Positions 45,400-56,929 are shown, counted from the first letter of the stretch. The stretch: 64,000 bases of DNA from Euryodendron excelsum (GCA_033060915.1 CM065397.1:19947001-20011000), one strand, 5' to 3'. Notes: generated by a model not told the origin, from the letters alone. Translations and numbers: made by a program.

Positions 45400-47460
45400 T
45401 ATGCAAGTGCAATAGAAGAATTTGATTTGATTTGATTTAAAAAAAAAGAGAAAGAGATAGAAGTTTAAATTTGGAAGGAAGGTTTTGGAAATTGAAAATA
45501 GAGAGATTTGGAAAATAAAAATTTGAAATTGGAAATTTAAAAATTGATTGGAGATTTGAAAAGATTGTAGCATTTGAGATTTGAAAAATATGGAGGAATT
45601 TGAAATTTGAAAGAAGTTGTGACAGCACCTATGAAGGTTGCCTACGTATCATTTTAGAGGAATCAGGTCAGTCGTAGTTCGGACAAGAGTCCGATTGAAA
45701 ATAGAATGTTTGATTTGAAAAAGGAGTTGAATTGGAATTTGGATTTGATTTGAACTTAGAATAGAATATTGAAGATTGGAATTTAGAATTTTGGAATTGA
45801 AAAGATTGAATTTTGATTTGAAAAGATAGAACTTGGAAGAGAGATTTAGACTTTTTTTTGGAAAGATGGAGGTTTAGGAAACCTAGACTTAGGAAAGAGA
45901 AGAGACTTAGGAAAGATTCGACTTGACTTGGGAGGTTTAGGAGATTAGGAAAGATTGGATTTAGGAAATGTTTGAATTAGGAAAAGGTCCGATTTAGGAA
46001 AGTTTTGAATTAGGAAAGTTTCATTTTTGGAAAGTTCCGAATTAAGAAAGTTTTGAATTAGGAAATTTTTCAAATTAGGAGAGTTTCGAAATTAGGAAAG
46101 TTTTGAAATTAAGAAATATTTCGAATTAGGAAATGTTCGAATTAGAAAAGTTTCAAAATAGGAAAGTTTTGAATTTAAGAAAGTTTCAACTTAGGAAAGT
46201 TTTAGGTTTGGGAAAGTTTTGAAATTGGAAAGTTTGGTTTTAAGAAAGGTTTTGAAATGAGAAAGTTTTGAAAGTTGGAAAGTTTAAAATTTGGAATGTT
46301 TTGAAATAGGGAAGTTTTGAATTTGGAAAGATTTGAAAACAAGGAAGTCTTGAAAATAAGAAAGTTTTGAGTTTGGAAAGTTTGAAATTTGGAAAGATTT
46401 AAGAAAGCTTAAGATTTTGAAAGTTTTAGAGTTTGAATTTTAGAAAATCTTGAGATTAGGAAAAGTTTGAGTTTCGGAAAGATTTGAAAACTTAGGTTTG
46501 AAAAGTTAAGATTTGAAAAGGGATAGAATTAGGAAATGGTTGAATTAGGAAAGATTCGAAAGTTGAGTTTTGAAATTTAGGAAAGATTTTTATGTTCAAG
46601 TTTTGGAAACTTAAGATTTAGGAAAGTGGAAGCTCAGGAAGGATTCAAATTAAGAAAGAGTTGGATTAGGAAGGGATTAGATTTGGTTTCTAAAAGAAAA
46701 TGTTGGATTTTGTTTCCAAAAACAGAGGATTGGATTTGGTTTCCTAAATGAGAATATTTGATTTGATTTCCTAAAAGAAAGATAGGATTTGATAAGGATT
46801 TGGAAAGGGAGGTTTTAGAAACCCTAAATTTGGAAGGCTATAGTTTTAACATAGAAAAGAGGTTTTCAAAATATGTATAGTTTGGATGTGAAAAGGAAGA
46901 TTTTGGAAACCTAAGTTTTAAGACAAGTTTGAAAACCATGTTTTTGGAAAGAAAATTAGGGTTTCCTAATTGTGGGTTCTAGGGCTTGACTTGGGCTCTA
47001 AGAAAAGAGTTTTTGAAAAGTGCATTTTTTGGAAAGAGAGATTTTTGGAAAGGAATCTTAAAGAGGAGTTTTTGGAAAGTAAATTTAAAGGTACAGTTTT
47101 TGGAAAGAGATTTTTAAAAAGAAGGAGTTTTTGGAAAGTGTGTTTTTGGAAACGAAGACTTTAGAAGGAAAATCCTAGAGGGGAGTTTCTAGAAGGGAGA
47201 TTTTAGAAAGTGAGTTTTTGGAAAGATTTTTGGAGAGAGTTTTTCTAAGAAAGAGACCTAGGGAACGTTTTTGGAAAGTGGACTTTGAAGAGAGCGTTTT
47301 GGAAAGGGGTTGAAAAAGGGAGTTTGGAAAAATAGATCTTTGGAGGGAGTTTTTGAAAGCAATTTTGGAAAGAAGAATTTTTGGGAAGTATGTTGAAAAA
47401 CAGATTTTTATGAAGAGATTTTTGAAAAAAGAACTTTTTGGAGAGTATAAAAACATCTCA
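45400..47460 (+). repeat. C-poor GGAAAGTTTTGAA tract of giant LTR copy 3
   Basis: About 2 kb of short degenerate units such as TTAGGAAAGTTTTGAA, nearly without C on the + strand. The many Lys/Phe- and Ser-rich ORFs over it are artefacts. Confidence 0.8.
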
Positions 47461-48274
47461 CTTTCCTAAAGCAATTCTAACCATAAGAGGGCTAGAACCA
47501 CTTTAGGAAAGCGGTTTTGAAAACAACAAGATTTGAAAATATGGACCATATGGAAAGGCTAAAATCACCCTAGGATTGTGATTTTGAAAACATGTTTTTG
47601 AAAAAAGAGGATTTTGATGCAATTTTGAAAACGACTTTGAAAACAACTTTTGGAAGATGCAAGACTATGAAATGCATAATGCAATTTTGGGGTTGTGAAC
47701 ATAAAAGGTTAAGGCTTCACCATGTAATCAAGGGGGCCGAACCCACGTGGTCTCTGGTTAGACTATAAGAAAGCCCCCGATACGGTGACTCTCCAATAGT
47801 CTAATCCTACACATGGACCGGGAGTCCCCTTGTTTCAAGCATGCAAAGAAAGTGGGGGAAAGAGATGGGGGATTAAAATAGAGAAAACCCAAGTGGGTTA
47901 GGAGAGAGAAGAGAGAGGGGGAAGTGCAGAAATTTAAATGGAGAACCTACCTTGTTTCTTGTTTATTTTGCGCGCCTTGCTTGTCTTCGGTCTTCGGTCT
48001 TCGGTCTTCGTCTTGATCTTCGTCTTCAATCTTCAAGAGTTGTCTTCAAACTTTAGATTGCAGCTCTTCAAGTCTTCAAAGGAGGGTTAAAGGCTAGTGT
48101 ATAAGTGTATAGGGGTGTGTATGAGTGTATAGGAGGCTAGGGTTTAGTGTATGGTGGCTAGGGTTTGAAAAACCTAGGGAAGCTAGGGTTTTGGGAGTGT
48201 TTGAGCTCTGTATATCGAATTATATGATTTTTGGTTTGAGTTTGCGGATCATTTTCACGTTGGAGGAGGCTCTG

Positions 48275-48283
48275 TATTTATAG
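48275..48283 (+). promoter_or_regulatory. TATA box of giant LTR copy 3
   Basis: TATTTATAG in GGAGGAGGCTCTG context as in copy 1. Confidence 0.5.
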
Positions 48284-49334
48284 AGGGAGGAATACACTGG
48301 CGCCTGTTGCAGTGGCGCCACTAGGAGTGGCGCCAGGCCATTTTTTGGCTTGGCGCCACTACTAGGGGCGCCAGCCATTTAGGAAATTTTTAAGGTCGGC
48401 AAGTAACGTATCTTTGACTAGATTTGGGTGCCTGTACTAGTGACTACCATGTAATTTTTAGCCTAGCTTCACTAAGAGTGACTCTGAAAAGTCTGGGAAT
48501 AATTTGAAGAAGCCGGGAATGACCCGGAAGGCTGGAAAAGAGTAGGAACACTTAAAATAGTGTCCCGGAGGTATTTGACTTGAAAAATGAGGATAGGATG
48601 TGTTGGAGGGGTTGATTGAGCCTTTAGAGGCAAAACGGTCAATCGGATCGGAGAGCTGCTGGGACAGGCTCAGACTGTCCCGGAAGAAGACTTGGGATTT
48701 GGAAACATTATTCAGAATGTTTCCAAAGAATGCCGGTTTGATACCCAAAGCCGGTGTGGTCGAAAAAGGTGACCGGCTCACTAAGGACAAAACGGTCATT
48801 TTGTACCGGGTTGGCCGGAACTGACTCGGAATGATCCGGAAAGATAAAGGAAGGTTGAGAACACTATAAAAGAATTCTCAAGAGTTTACCGGTTTGATAC
48901 CCAGAGCTAGTGTGGTTGGAAAAAGGCGACCGGCCCTCTACGGGCAAAACGGTCATTTTGTACTGGCTTTGCCGGAACTGACTCGGAATGATCCAGAAAG
49001 GTAAAGAGAGGTTGAGAACATTATAAAAAGCATTCTCAGGAGTTTACCGGTTTGATACCCAGAGCCAGTGTGGTTCCTGGGGCGTTCGGATGCCTAGGGG
49101 CAAAATGTTCATCTTGACCAAAAAGTCTCGAAAAAGGTCCAAGGGGCAGTTTGGTCCTTTTTCACCAAAGTGGGCTAATAGACACTGGTGTTGACCTGGG
49201 TTTTGAGTGTTTCCACCACTCTGACGGCGATCGTCGTGACACAGGGGTTTGTTGGCAATTCCTTATATCGACCTATTTGTGAGTATTTCCGCTACTCTAA
49301 CAGTTAAGATGTTTGCGAGTATTTTCGCTACTCG

Positions 49335-49865
49335 GACCGTCTCAAGGAATAAACTGTCTCGAGAGAGGGATTGAAAAGGGGACTTATCATCTTCGAAAAG
49401 ACGTGCCTGATTTGGGACCGTCTTGAGGAATAAACTGTCTCGAGAGAGGGATTGGAAAGGGGACTTACCGTCTTCGAAAAGACGTGCCTGATTGGAACTG
49501 TCACGAGGAATAAACTGTCTCGAGAGAGGGGTTGAAAAGGGGACTTACTATCTTCGAAAAGACGTGCCTGGATTGGAACCGTCTTGAGGAATAAACTGTC
49601 TCGAGAGAGGGGTTGAAAAGGGGATTTACCGTCTTCGAAAAGACATGCCTGAGTTGGAACCGTCTCGAGGAATAAATTGTCTCGAAAGAGGGGTTGGAAG
49701 GGGGACTTACCGTCTTCGAAAAGACGTGCCTGAGTTGGAACCGTCTTGAGAAATAAACTGTCTCGAGAGAGAGATTGGAAAAGGGACTTACCGTCTTCGA
49801 AAAGACGTGCCTGATTGGAACCGTCTCGAGGAATAAACTGTCTCGAGAGAGGGGTTGGAAAGAAA
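49335..49865 (+). repeat. 81-bp tandem repeat, about 7 units
   Basis: ATAAACTGTCTCGAGAGAGG recurs at 49349, 49430, 49510, 49591, 49672, 49753 and 49833 (spacing 80-81, minor changes). Each full unit also holds GTCTTCGAAAAGAC, a perfect 5 bp stem hairpin. Because 81 is 27 codons, the minus strand shows false repeated-peptide ORFs. Copy 1 (21406-21500) has no such array, only single related blocks. Confidence 0.9.
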
Positions 49866-50053
49866 AGAACAATGCCCCTTAAGGGCGTTTTGGACATTTT
49901 GCCTCTATTTGGGCTTGGTGGGCCCGCGAGGCGATGGACAGACGAGATTTGGCCTTAAAAAGGTTGGTTTCGATTGGAATATGCCCACAATGGCTTGAAC
50001 ACAAGTCTAGACAGAGTGTAGACTGCTGAGCGGTCAAAAATGGGGTGCTTACA

Positions 50054-50655
50054 ATGTTCTATCGCAATCCTGTCTCAAACCTCCTCACTTTGCGAGTCTT
50101 CGATGACACAATATGTGGAGCACATATCGTGATAGCTCCATGAATTTGGCGTTGTACTCTGCCACAGTCATATTCTCTTGTGTCAAACCAAGGAACTCCG
50201 TAGTCTTCTGATCTCTGACAGTCTCAGGAAAGTATTCCTCATTGAACACCTCCAAAAAACCTAGGCTACAACCATAGTGGCTCCGTCGGTTTCTTCAATT
50301 TCCACCAAACAAGTGCAACTCCTTCAAAGGTAAAGGTGGCAAAGGTTACTTTCTGTTCATCTGTGCTAGGTAGCACTTCAGACACTCTCTTAATTCCCAA
50401 AAGCCAAGACTTCGCGGCCATTGGGTCGGGAATCCCCTGAAAAGTTGGGGGCTTCAACTGTTGAAACTGCTTAATGGTAGTACGTGCCACTACCTCTCCT
50501 CTTGGCACCTGCGCTGCCGGCTACTCCGGTGCATTGGCAGTGTTGCTATGGTTATCCTAGACCACTTGAACGAGTCCAGCTAAGATCCTTTCTATGCCAT
50601 CAAATCGGTCATCGAGCTCTTGGGCCCCTCTACGACCACCTCCTCTCGGCGGCAT
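50054..50655 (-). pseudogene. Tekay gag, N-terminal part
   Basis: ATG at 50655 (MPPRGGGRRGAQELDDRFDG), then LKPPTFQGIPDPMAAKSWL, FEGVALVWWKLKK and FLGLTQENMTVAEYNAKFME, the retrotransposon gag core with its GVALVWW motif. In-frame stops occur near 50561 and 50525. The frame continues after the giant LTR at 44856. Confidence 0.85.
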
Positions 50656-50827
50656 AGTTACTACATGCGCAGAACAAAACGTTAAGCAATTAACATAGCA
50701 CTACATGTATTACACCTTGGCATGTCATTATACACGTAGCATATACATACATACACGTATAGCACATACCCAAGTCAAACCTAGAATCCTATCTAGATAT
50801 GACTTAATCTTACGGTGTGAACTTATA

Positions 50828-50839
50828 GCTCTAATACCA
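50828..50839 (-). other. Primer binding site of the Tekay element
   Basis: Minus strand TGGTATTAGAGC, one change from the initiator-Met primer site, three bases inside the 5' LTR end TGACA. Confidence 0.8.
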
Positions 50840-50842
50840 CGC

Positions 50843-53083
50843 TGTCACGCCCCATAACCCGGTCTATGCGGATGTGGAGTACATGACCGGCCAGTAGCAA
50901 GGCTACCCGAGGCCGCATTACATAAACTGGTTGATCACTTGTGCATACTCATTTAAAATTTACGGAATAGAAACTTTTATAACTTAAAATATAATCCGTG
51001 TCATACATGATAGAGCTGTGCCTAATCCAAAACATAATATACATAAGGACCTAATCAAGGTCTACCGAAGTTATAGCATTATATCATTACAAAATATTGG
51101 GTCCAGCCCTCAAACATAATACAAAACATAGGCCCGTAAGCCGTAACTCAAAATCCACGTATGGCCTCACTCTAGGGCCTCTCAAATTGGCTACCTGAAA
51201 ATCATTTAAGAAAACGTAAGGTAATGCTTAGTGAATAACAATGATGCATGAGCGAGAAAATATCATGGACTAGCAATTGTATCCAACTTACAAGGATAGA
51301 TAATCATTTATGCATAAGCAAATAAGTTTTGGAACGTTTAAAGCGTAGACTTGGAACTCATAAGTAACGTAAACATCATTTGAAACGTTTCAACATTTCA
51401 AAACATAGTATCATAAGACGAGATGCAACATAACATTATTCTTGATATAACATTTCATATCTTGTAGTAAAACATATGAACATATCATAGCTCTCAGTTC
51501 AAAACATAAGTGTGCTACAACTCAACATATGCAATAGGCTCCATAGTAACCATGTAGGTCACACTAAGGCTCTTTAGGCCAGGGATGTCTCACAATATAG
51601 ATAGTTTATTTCCCGTCCCCTATCGTAGGACTATCAGGCTAAATTAAGGTCTTGCCACGAGAAGACCCGAGTTGGCACCATACATTGGAAACTTAGCATC
51701 TTTTTCATTTAAACATTATAGTCAATGGTTTTAATTCATAACGTAAATATAAGTTGCATAAATTTGAAATATGACATTTGTAGTTGAACATAGCAGTGAT
51801 GCATTGAAAATGAGTGGAAAGCATTGCATAATATGGAAGTGAATTTAAAACATTTGGAAATTAATAGAGTTTTACTCATGGCATATCGTTACTCACCTCT
51901 CTCCAATAGAATGGGTGGTAGACAAGATGTTCCTACACAAAATGCACGTAGAAGTATGAAAATAATAATACAAGATTCCAAGGCAAAGCAACAATGTAAA
52001 ACGAGAACATAAGGTTGAGGCTTGAACATGAAAGCCGGGACGTCAACTCCTTCATTGGATCTCTACCACTTCACAAGGAAGAGTTCACACTCTAGGTTAA
52101 TTCCATTTGAAAATAGGCTTAAAGGGCTTTAATTTGATAAGTCATGGGCCAAAAACACATTTCGGATGAAGAAGTTATGTCCCATAGAAAAGGAACTAAA
52201 ATTTTGGAAGAAGAATGTTATTAATTAAATTTTGGGTCAACTTCAAAATTCAATATCTCTCAATCTATAAGAAATTCGAATACAAACTTTATATGGATAC
52301 AAAGGTCTATGAATCTACTATCCAATGCTTCAAATGGCACATCAATCCAAGTTTTTTAGAGAAAGTTATACTCATTTTATGAAATAGTGTATGAGTTGAA
52401 AAGTGAAACCGAGGACTAGACAAAAGGGTCGACTCCTGAGGTAAAGGAGTCGACTCCAGAGCTGAAGAAATGAATCTGAGAGTTCCCTGGACAAAAAGGT
52501 CAACTCCGAAGACTAAGGGTTAACTCCAAAGCTGAAAAAATGAATCTGGGAGTTCTCTGGACAAAAGAGTCAGCTTCGGAGACTAAGGAGTCAACTCCAA
52601 AGCTAGAAACCAATATTTCAACTTGAAAAATCCCCAAACCTCACTCAAACCAAAACCAAACTCCATCAAAAATCTCACAAACTCTTCCAATACTTCTAAG
52701 GTCCAAAGATTGACCCATTGCGACCAAAATAACTCAAAATGAAACACCTAAACAAGTAAATCGAAGGGGATCTAGATTTTAGGAACCCAAGCCCTAACTT
52801 GCATAAGGTGGGGATTTCAATTCCAAACTCTCAAATCTTTCAATGGGGCTTACAACACTCTATACTTAACCAATTTGAGACTCTAAAGAGTCACCCATAA
52901 CAACCCAACAACCCAACCCACAAAGATAGGTACATACACATATATAATTGGAGAAGGAAATGGGACATTACCTTTCCTCAAGCTTGGTTAAGTCGTCTAT
53001 TGGCTTCAAACACTTCCTTCAAGGTTCTTCCTCCTCTTTCTCTTCTCCTCTTCTCCCTCTCCTCCCTCTCAACCAGTTGAAAT
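50843..53083 (-). mobile_element. Tekay element 5' LTR, interrupted
   Basis: Matches 38490-40733 closely (few per cent differences by eye) up to GTTGAAAT at 53083, where the copia element begins. The remaining about 190 bp of the LTR should lie right of the copia element, outside the window. The TGTCACGCC terminus at 50843 is intact. Confidence 0.85.
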
Positions 53084-54029
53084 TGTTGAGTCAAGGTTAA
53101 TCCTTGTTGACTCAAGGTTAATTCCCATGTTGATTTTTATGATAACTAAACCTTGTGTTATGTTACTAATGAATCTACTTAGTGTGCAGATTAACAAGTT
53201 CATAACTTAGACTTAAAGTTGAATCTTAAGTCTAATACATATCAAAGGAATGAACAACAAGTTCAAGTATGCATAGTTTCAATGAAGATTGATTTGCACC
53301 AGACTAAAGACTTCATCAGTTGAGGAAATGAAATGATCAGTTAAAGGTGAAGAATGGAGATGATGTTAATGCCTAACGAAGATTTCATCAGAATACACAA
53401 AGATCAGTTGAAGTAGTGCAAAGCTCAGTTGAAAAAGAATTAGTTGTTGAAGAATTTGGAAAATGCTCAAGAGATGATCTCATCTGGTATGGTTAAGACC
53501 AATTCAAGACAATGAAATTGAAGTTGCTAAGAAGAAGGCTCACAATGAATATCTGATCTCTACATGGAATCCAAGTGAAGAATTCTTCTACAAGTGTAAA
53601 GAGTCAATGAAGACTAGATGTATGAAGAGATTTCATCAAGTCTGTAATGGACTCTATGAGGTGTTTATTGAAGAATGAAGAATTGCTAGCAAAGAGAGGA
53701 AATCAGAAATGAAGCATTGTGAAGCTCTACAGGAAGATTGGTATTCAAGAAGATGTTCTACAATGAATTGAAGAAGCTTTGTAAATGAAGAAGTAAAGTT
53801 CAGTTTTAACAAGTAAAGCTTTGACTGCTTGAGATTCAAGAAGAAGATCAATATCCAATGGTTAATCCAATCCAAATTTAAATAGAAGTTAACTCTGATG
53901 AGTTAGGAAGATTTGATTGATCTTCATACCCCAAAGACATACTCCTTGAAGATCTTATACCAGTGCTTTGATAAGCTTGATCAATAGAAATCTGAAGGCT
54001 GAATTCTGGGCAATGAAGGGACTCATGAT

Positions 54030-54460
54030 AATAAGGAGTCGCCTCCTGATCACAGACGCTAAAAGGCCTGAAGACATATTGAATAAAGAGGGGACTCATG
54101 GAATTGAGGTGTCGCCTCTTGCACACAGAGGCTAAATGGCTTGAAGACAAATTGGACAATGAATGGACACATTGAAACAAACTGTCGCCTCTTGAACACA
54201 GAAGCAAAAAGCCTGGAGACCAAGTACGCAATGAGCGGACACATTGTAATAAAGTGTCGCCTCCTGGTGCTAGACGCAAAGGCTTGAAAATAATATGATC
54301 AATGAGCGGACACTTGAAGATGAAGTGTCGCCTCCTGGTAATAGAAGCAAAAGGCTTGAAGTTCAAATGATCAATGAGTGGACACCTGAAGCAGAAGTGT
54401 CGCCTCATGACAGCAGAAGCCTGATATGAAGAAGACAGATGAACAAGGAGTCGCCTCATC
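54030..54460 (+). repeat. 72-bp tandem repeats in the SIRE LTR
   Basis: GTCGCCTC recurs at 54038, 54111, 54184, 54256, 54327, 54399 and 54450; six units of 71-73 bp and one short. Units share GGCTTGAAGACAAAT and GAGCGGACAC. The right LTR has the same start of the array from about 63827. Confidence 0.85.
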
Positions 54461-54646
54461 AACATGAAGAGGGGACTAATGAACTCAGTGAACATCATCT
54501 GGTAAATGCAGAAGCAGGAAGTGTCGACACCACAAGAAATGGAGCCGACTCCCTCTGTCGCAACGGCTATTTTTCTTAACGTTATAACAGAGTAAACGTG
54601 CATTTATGATACCCAACTACCTCCAACAGATGGAATCAATGCAAGG

Positions 54647-54657
54647 GTATATATACT
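54647..54657 (+). promoter_or_regulatory. Likely TATA box of the SIRE LTR
   Basis: GTATATATACT about 1.56 kb into the LTR, about 585 bp before its end, a suitable place for the U3/R border. Confidence 0.55.
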
Positions 54658-55243
54658 AGCCTCCAACTGCTTTTATACACAAGAATCAAGAGGAAGAAAC
54701 AAGAAGAGACGAAAATCTACTGAATCACTGATATTCCTGAAACATTCTTCCTGTCTTATTCTTGTGAGCTTTGATTGTAAATCTACTCTAGTTAGAGAGT
54801 TTGTTTGTGAGTTGTATACTCTTATACACTTGTAACTGAGAGTTTGGAGAGTTCTCTTGTGTGAAGCAAAACTCTTGTAAAGTTTAAGTGGAGCTTGGAC
54901 AAAACCACTTGGAAATTGAAGAACTCAATGAGAGGTTCTTATAGAGTGAGCTGAGCACTTCATCAATCAGCAGCCCGTCTTGTAATAGGTGATTACATAG
55001 TGGAAGAAGGCTTCAAGGAGGTCTTGGGGTGAGGGCGTAGACCACGGTTTGTGGTTGAACCTCAGTAAATCTGTGTCTCCTTCTTATTGCTCTGTTTTAT
55101 TTGTCTCCATTGATAACATTGCTTTGCATATAGATTAGCCATTGCTATTTTGTTTAAGATTAATTTTAATTAATCTTAACTTGCATTAATCTTTGAAAAA
55201 TCCAATTCACCCCCCCTCTTGGGTTGCCTATTGGACTAACAAT

Positions 55244-55255
55244 TGGTATCAGAGC
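55244..55255 (+). other. SIRE primer binding site
   Basis: TGGTATCAGAGC two bases after the LTR; exact initiator-Met primer site. Confidence 0.9.
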
Positions 55256-55297
55256 TAGTATTCCTGTTTTAAGGCTTAACATCCTAGGAATAGATCT

Positions 55298-56929
55298 ATG
55301 GCAACCAATTTCAGAAGCTCTCTTGGTGAGGGTCAATCCACAAATAGACCACCTATGTTTAATGACACTAATTACAACTATTGGAAAAATAGAATGAGAA
55401 TATACATTCAATCGGTAGATTGTGAATTATGGAGACTTATTGTAAATGGACCTAAAACTCCTACTTCCAGAATAGAACAAATGGTTGTTCCTAAACCAAA
55501 ATTTGAATGGGATGAAGATGATCTGAAAATGTTACAATCTAATGCTAAAGCTATGAATATCCTATATTGTGCACTTGATCCCAATGAATTCAATCGTATT
55601 TCCACTTGCGAATCTGCTAAGGAAATATGGGATAGACTAGAAGTCACACATGAAGGTACCAATCAAGTTAAGGAATCTAAGATCAATATATTGGTACATA
55701 ACTATGAATTGTTCAAAATGAAACATGAAGAATCTATCACTGAAATGTTCACTAGGTTCACTGATATTATTAATGGTTTAAAATCTCTTGGAAAAGTGTA
55801 TCCTAACAGTGAACAGGTAAGGAAGATTCTAAGGTCTTTGCCAAAGGTTTGGGAAGCCAAGGTCACAGTTATTCAAGAAGCAAAGGACCTTAATACTCTA
55901 CCACTGGAAGAACTCTTGGGCTCTCTAATGACACATGAGCTCACACAAAAACAACATGCCCAAGAGGATGAAGAAAAGAAGAAAAGAGTAGTTGCATTCC
56001 AATCCACCTGTCAAGATGATGAATCAGCAAGTGAAGAGAATAAAGATGAAATTGCTCTCATCACTCGGAAATTCAGGAGATTCATCAAGAAGAAATGGAA
56101 AGGTGGAAAGAAGCATGAAGCCAAAGGAGAACCTAACAAAGACTCCAACATAATCTGCTACGAATGCAAGAAGCCTGGCCACATGAAGGCAGAATGTCCT
56201 CTGCTCAGAAAGAGAGGAAAGAGATATCAAGGAAAGAAAGCCATGGCAGTTATGACATGGAGTGATGATGAAGAATCAAGCTCTGAGGAAGAAACCGAAC
56301 CACAGGAAGTGGCTAACTTATGTCTCATAGCTCATAATGATGATAGTGAGGTATCTGATTCATCCCAATTTACTTTTAATGAATTACAAGATGCATTTGA
56401 TGATTTAATTTGTGAATTCAGAAAATTGGGAATTAAAAATGGACTTCTTAAGAAGATGATTTCTACTCTTTCTGTTGAAAATGAAAATCTGCAAAAGGAA
56501 AATGAGACTTTGAAAAATGAAGTTTGTATCCTAAAGGATAAGGCTGAGAAAGACTCGGTTCAAAAGGACTTTTCAAAACAAAATCAAGTTTTGCTTGAAA
56601 AAGTCAAAAGCTTGGAAATAAGTCTTCATAGATGTGTAAATGGAAAAGAAAAACTAGATACCATCTTAGGAAAACAAAATTGTTCTCTTGATAAAGTTGG
56701 TCTTGGTTTTGATCCATTTAAAAAGAAGAATTTTTCAAAAGGCAGATTTAGAACTTCAACTGGAGAAACAAAGGTTTCATGTTTTTACTGTCATAAAAAG
56801 GGACACATTGCTAGTAGATGCTTTGTTTTACAAAAATCAAATGTTCCTAGCAATGCATGGGCCTCTAGAAGACCAATGAGGACTAACCCCCAAGGACCCA
56901 AGATGATTTGGGTACCTAAGGTTAGATAA
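55298..56929 (+). CDS. SIRE gag polyprotein (543 residues)
   Basis: Open from ATG at 55298. The N-terminus (PPMFNDTNYNYWKNRMRIYI) and EIWDRLEVTHEGTNQVKESK are the copia gag core (UBN2 type), residues about 20-200. A zinc knuckle CYECKKPGHMKAEC starts at residue about 287, a coiled-coil stretch lies at about 375-460, and a second zinc knuckle CFYCHKKGHIASRC starts at about 495. It would form the particle and bind element RNA in the cytoplasm. It ends TAA at 56927-56929, with pol following in the same frame, as in SIRE elements where gag-pol is made by stop read-through. Confidence 0.9.
   Translation: MATNFRSSLGEGQSTNRPPMFNDTNYNYWKNRMRIYIQSVDCELWRLIVNGPKTPTSRIEQMVVPKPKFEWDEDDLKMLQSNAKAMNILYCALDPNEFNRISTCESAKEIWDRLEVTHEGTNQVKESKINILVHNYELFKMKHEESITEMFTRFTDIINGLKSLGKVYPNSEQVRKILRSLPKVWEAKVTVIQEAKDLNTLPLEELLGSLMTHELTQKQHAQEDEEKKKRVVAFQSTCQDDESASEENKDEIALITRKFRRFIKKKWKGGKKHEAKGEPNKDSNIICYECKKPGHMKAECPLLRKRGKRYQGKKAMAVMTWSDDEESSSEEETEPQEVANLCLIAHNDDSEVSDSSQFTFNELQDAFDDLICEFRKLGIKNGLLKKMISTLSVENENLQKENETLKNEVCILKDKAEKDSVQKDFSKQNQVLLEKVKSLEISLHRCVNGKEKLDTILGKQNCSLDKVGLGFDPFKKKNFSKGRFRTSTGETKVSCFYCHKKGHIASRCFVLQKSNVPSNAWASRRPMRTNPQGPKMIWVPKVR

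Larger units (their letters stand above)
44857..50053 (+). mobile_element. Solo LTR 3 of the giant-LTR family (5.2 kb)
   Basis: Starts TGTCGCGCCCAGATTTTTTG; ends AATGGGGTGCTTACA. Flanks ATATT (44852-44856) and ATGTT (50054-50058) fit a 5 bp target duplication with one change. The Tekay gag continues on both sides, so it is an insertion. It is about 0.6 kb longer than copy 1, mostly from an 81 bp tandem array at 49335-49865. TATTTATAG at 48275; GGCGCC modules at 48297-48375. Confidence 0.85.
38490..53083 (-). mobile_element. Ty3/gypsy chromovirus, Tekay lineage (decayed, nested)
   Basis: Minus-strand element whose 5' LTR is at the right (50843-53083, interrupted) and 3' LTR at the left (38490-40925). 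Order on the minus strand: LTR, primer site, gag, protease, reverse transcriptase, RNase H, integrase, chromodomain-type end, polypurine tract, LTR. This order and the RRDQVLRNKVIPLVRVLW-like tail fit the Tekay/Del chromoviruses. A 5.2 kb solo LTR lies inside gag. LTR copies differ by a few per cent by eye, so the insertion is older than the copia element. Frames are broken in several places. Confidence 0.85.
53084..55241 (+). mobile_element. SIRE 5' LTR (2158 bp)
   Basis: Starts TGTTGAGTCAAGGTTAATCC, ends GGACTAACA. Left flank GAAAT is the expected target duplicate. It contains a 72 bp tandem array and a TATA box. The 241-residue minus-strand ORF at 53878-54603 is a by-product of the array. 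Confidence 0.9.

Noticed and set aside
49328..49897. 189-codon minus-strand ORF with repeated peptide
   Set aside because: The 81 bp tandem array has a period divisible by three; it lies in a solo LTR with no gene context.
49335..54460. Regular repeats as a possible CRISPR array
   Set aside because: Units are contiguous tandem repeats without unique spacers, inside plant LTRs.
53878..54603. 241-codon minus-strand ORF (and its copy at 63669-63998)
   Set aside because: Generated by the tandem array in the SIRE LTR, antisense to the element, no family similarity.
24466..55255. TGGTATCAGAGC sites as tRNA gene pieces
   Set aside because: They directly follow LTR ends and are primer binding sites; no tRNA cloverleaf surrounds them.
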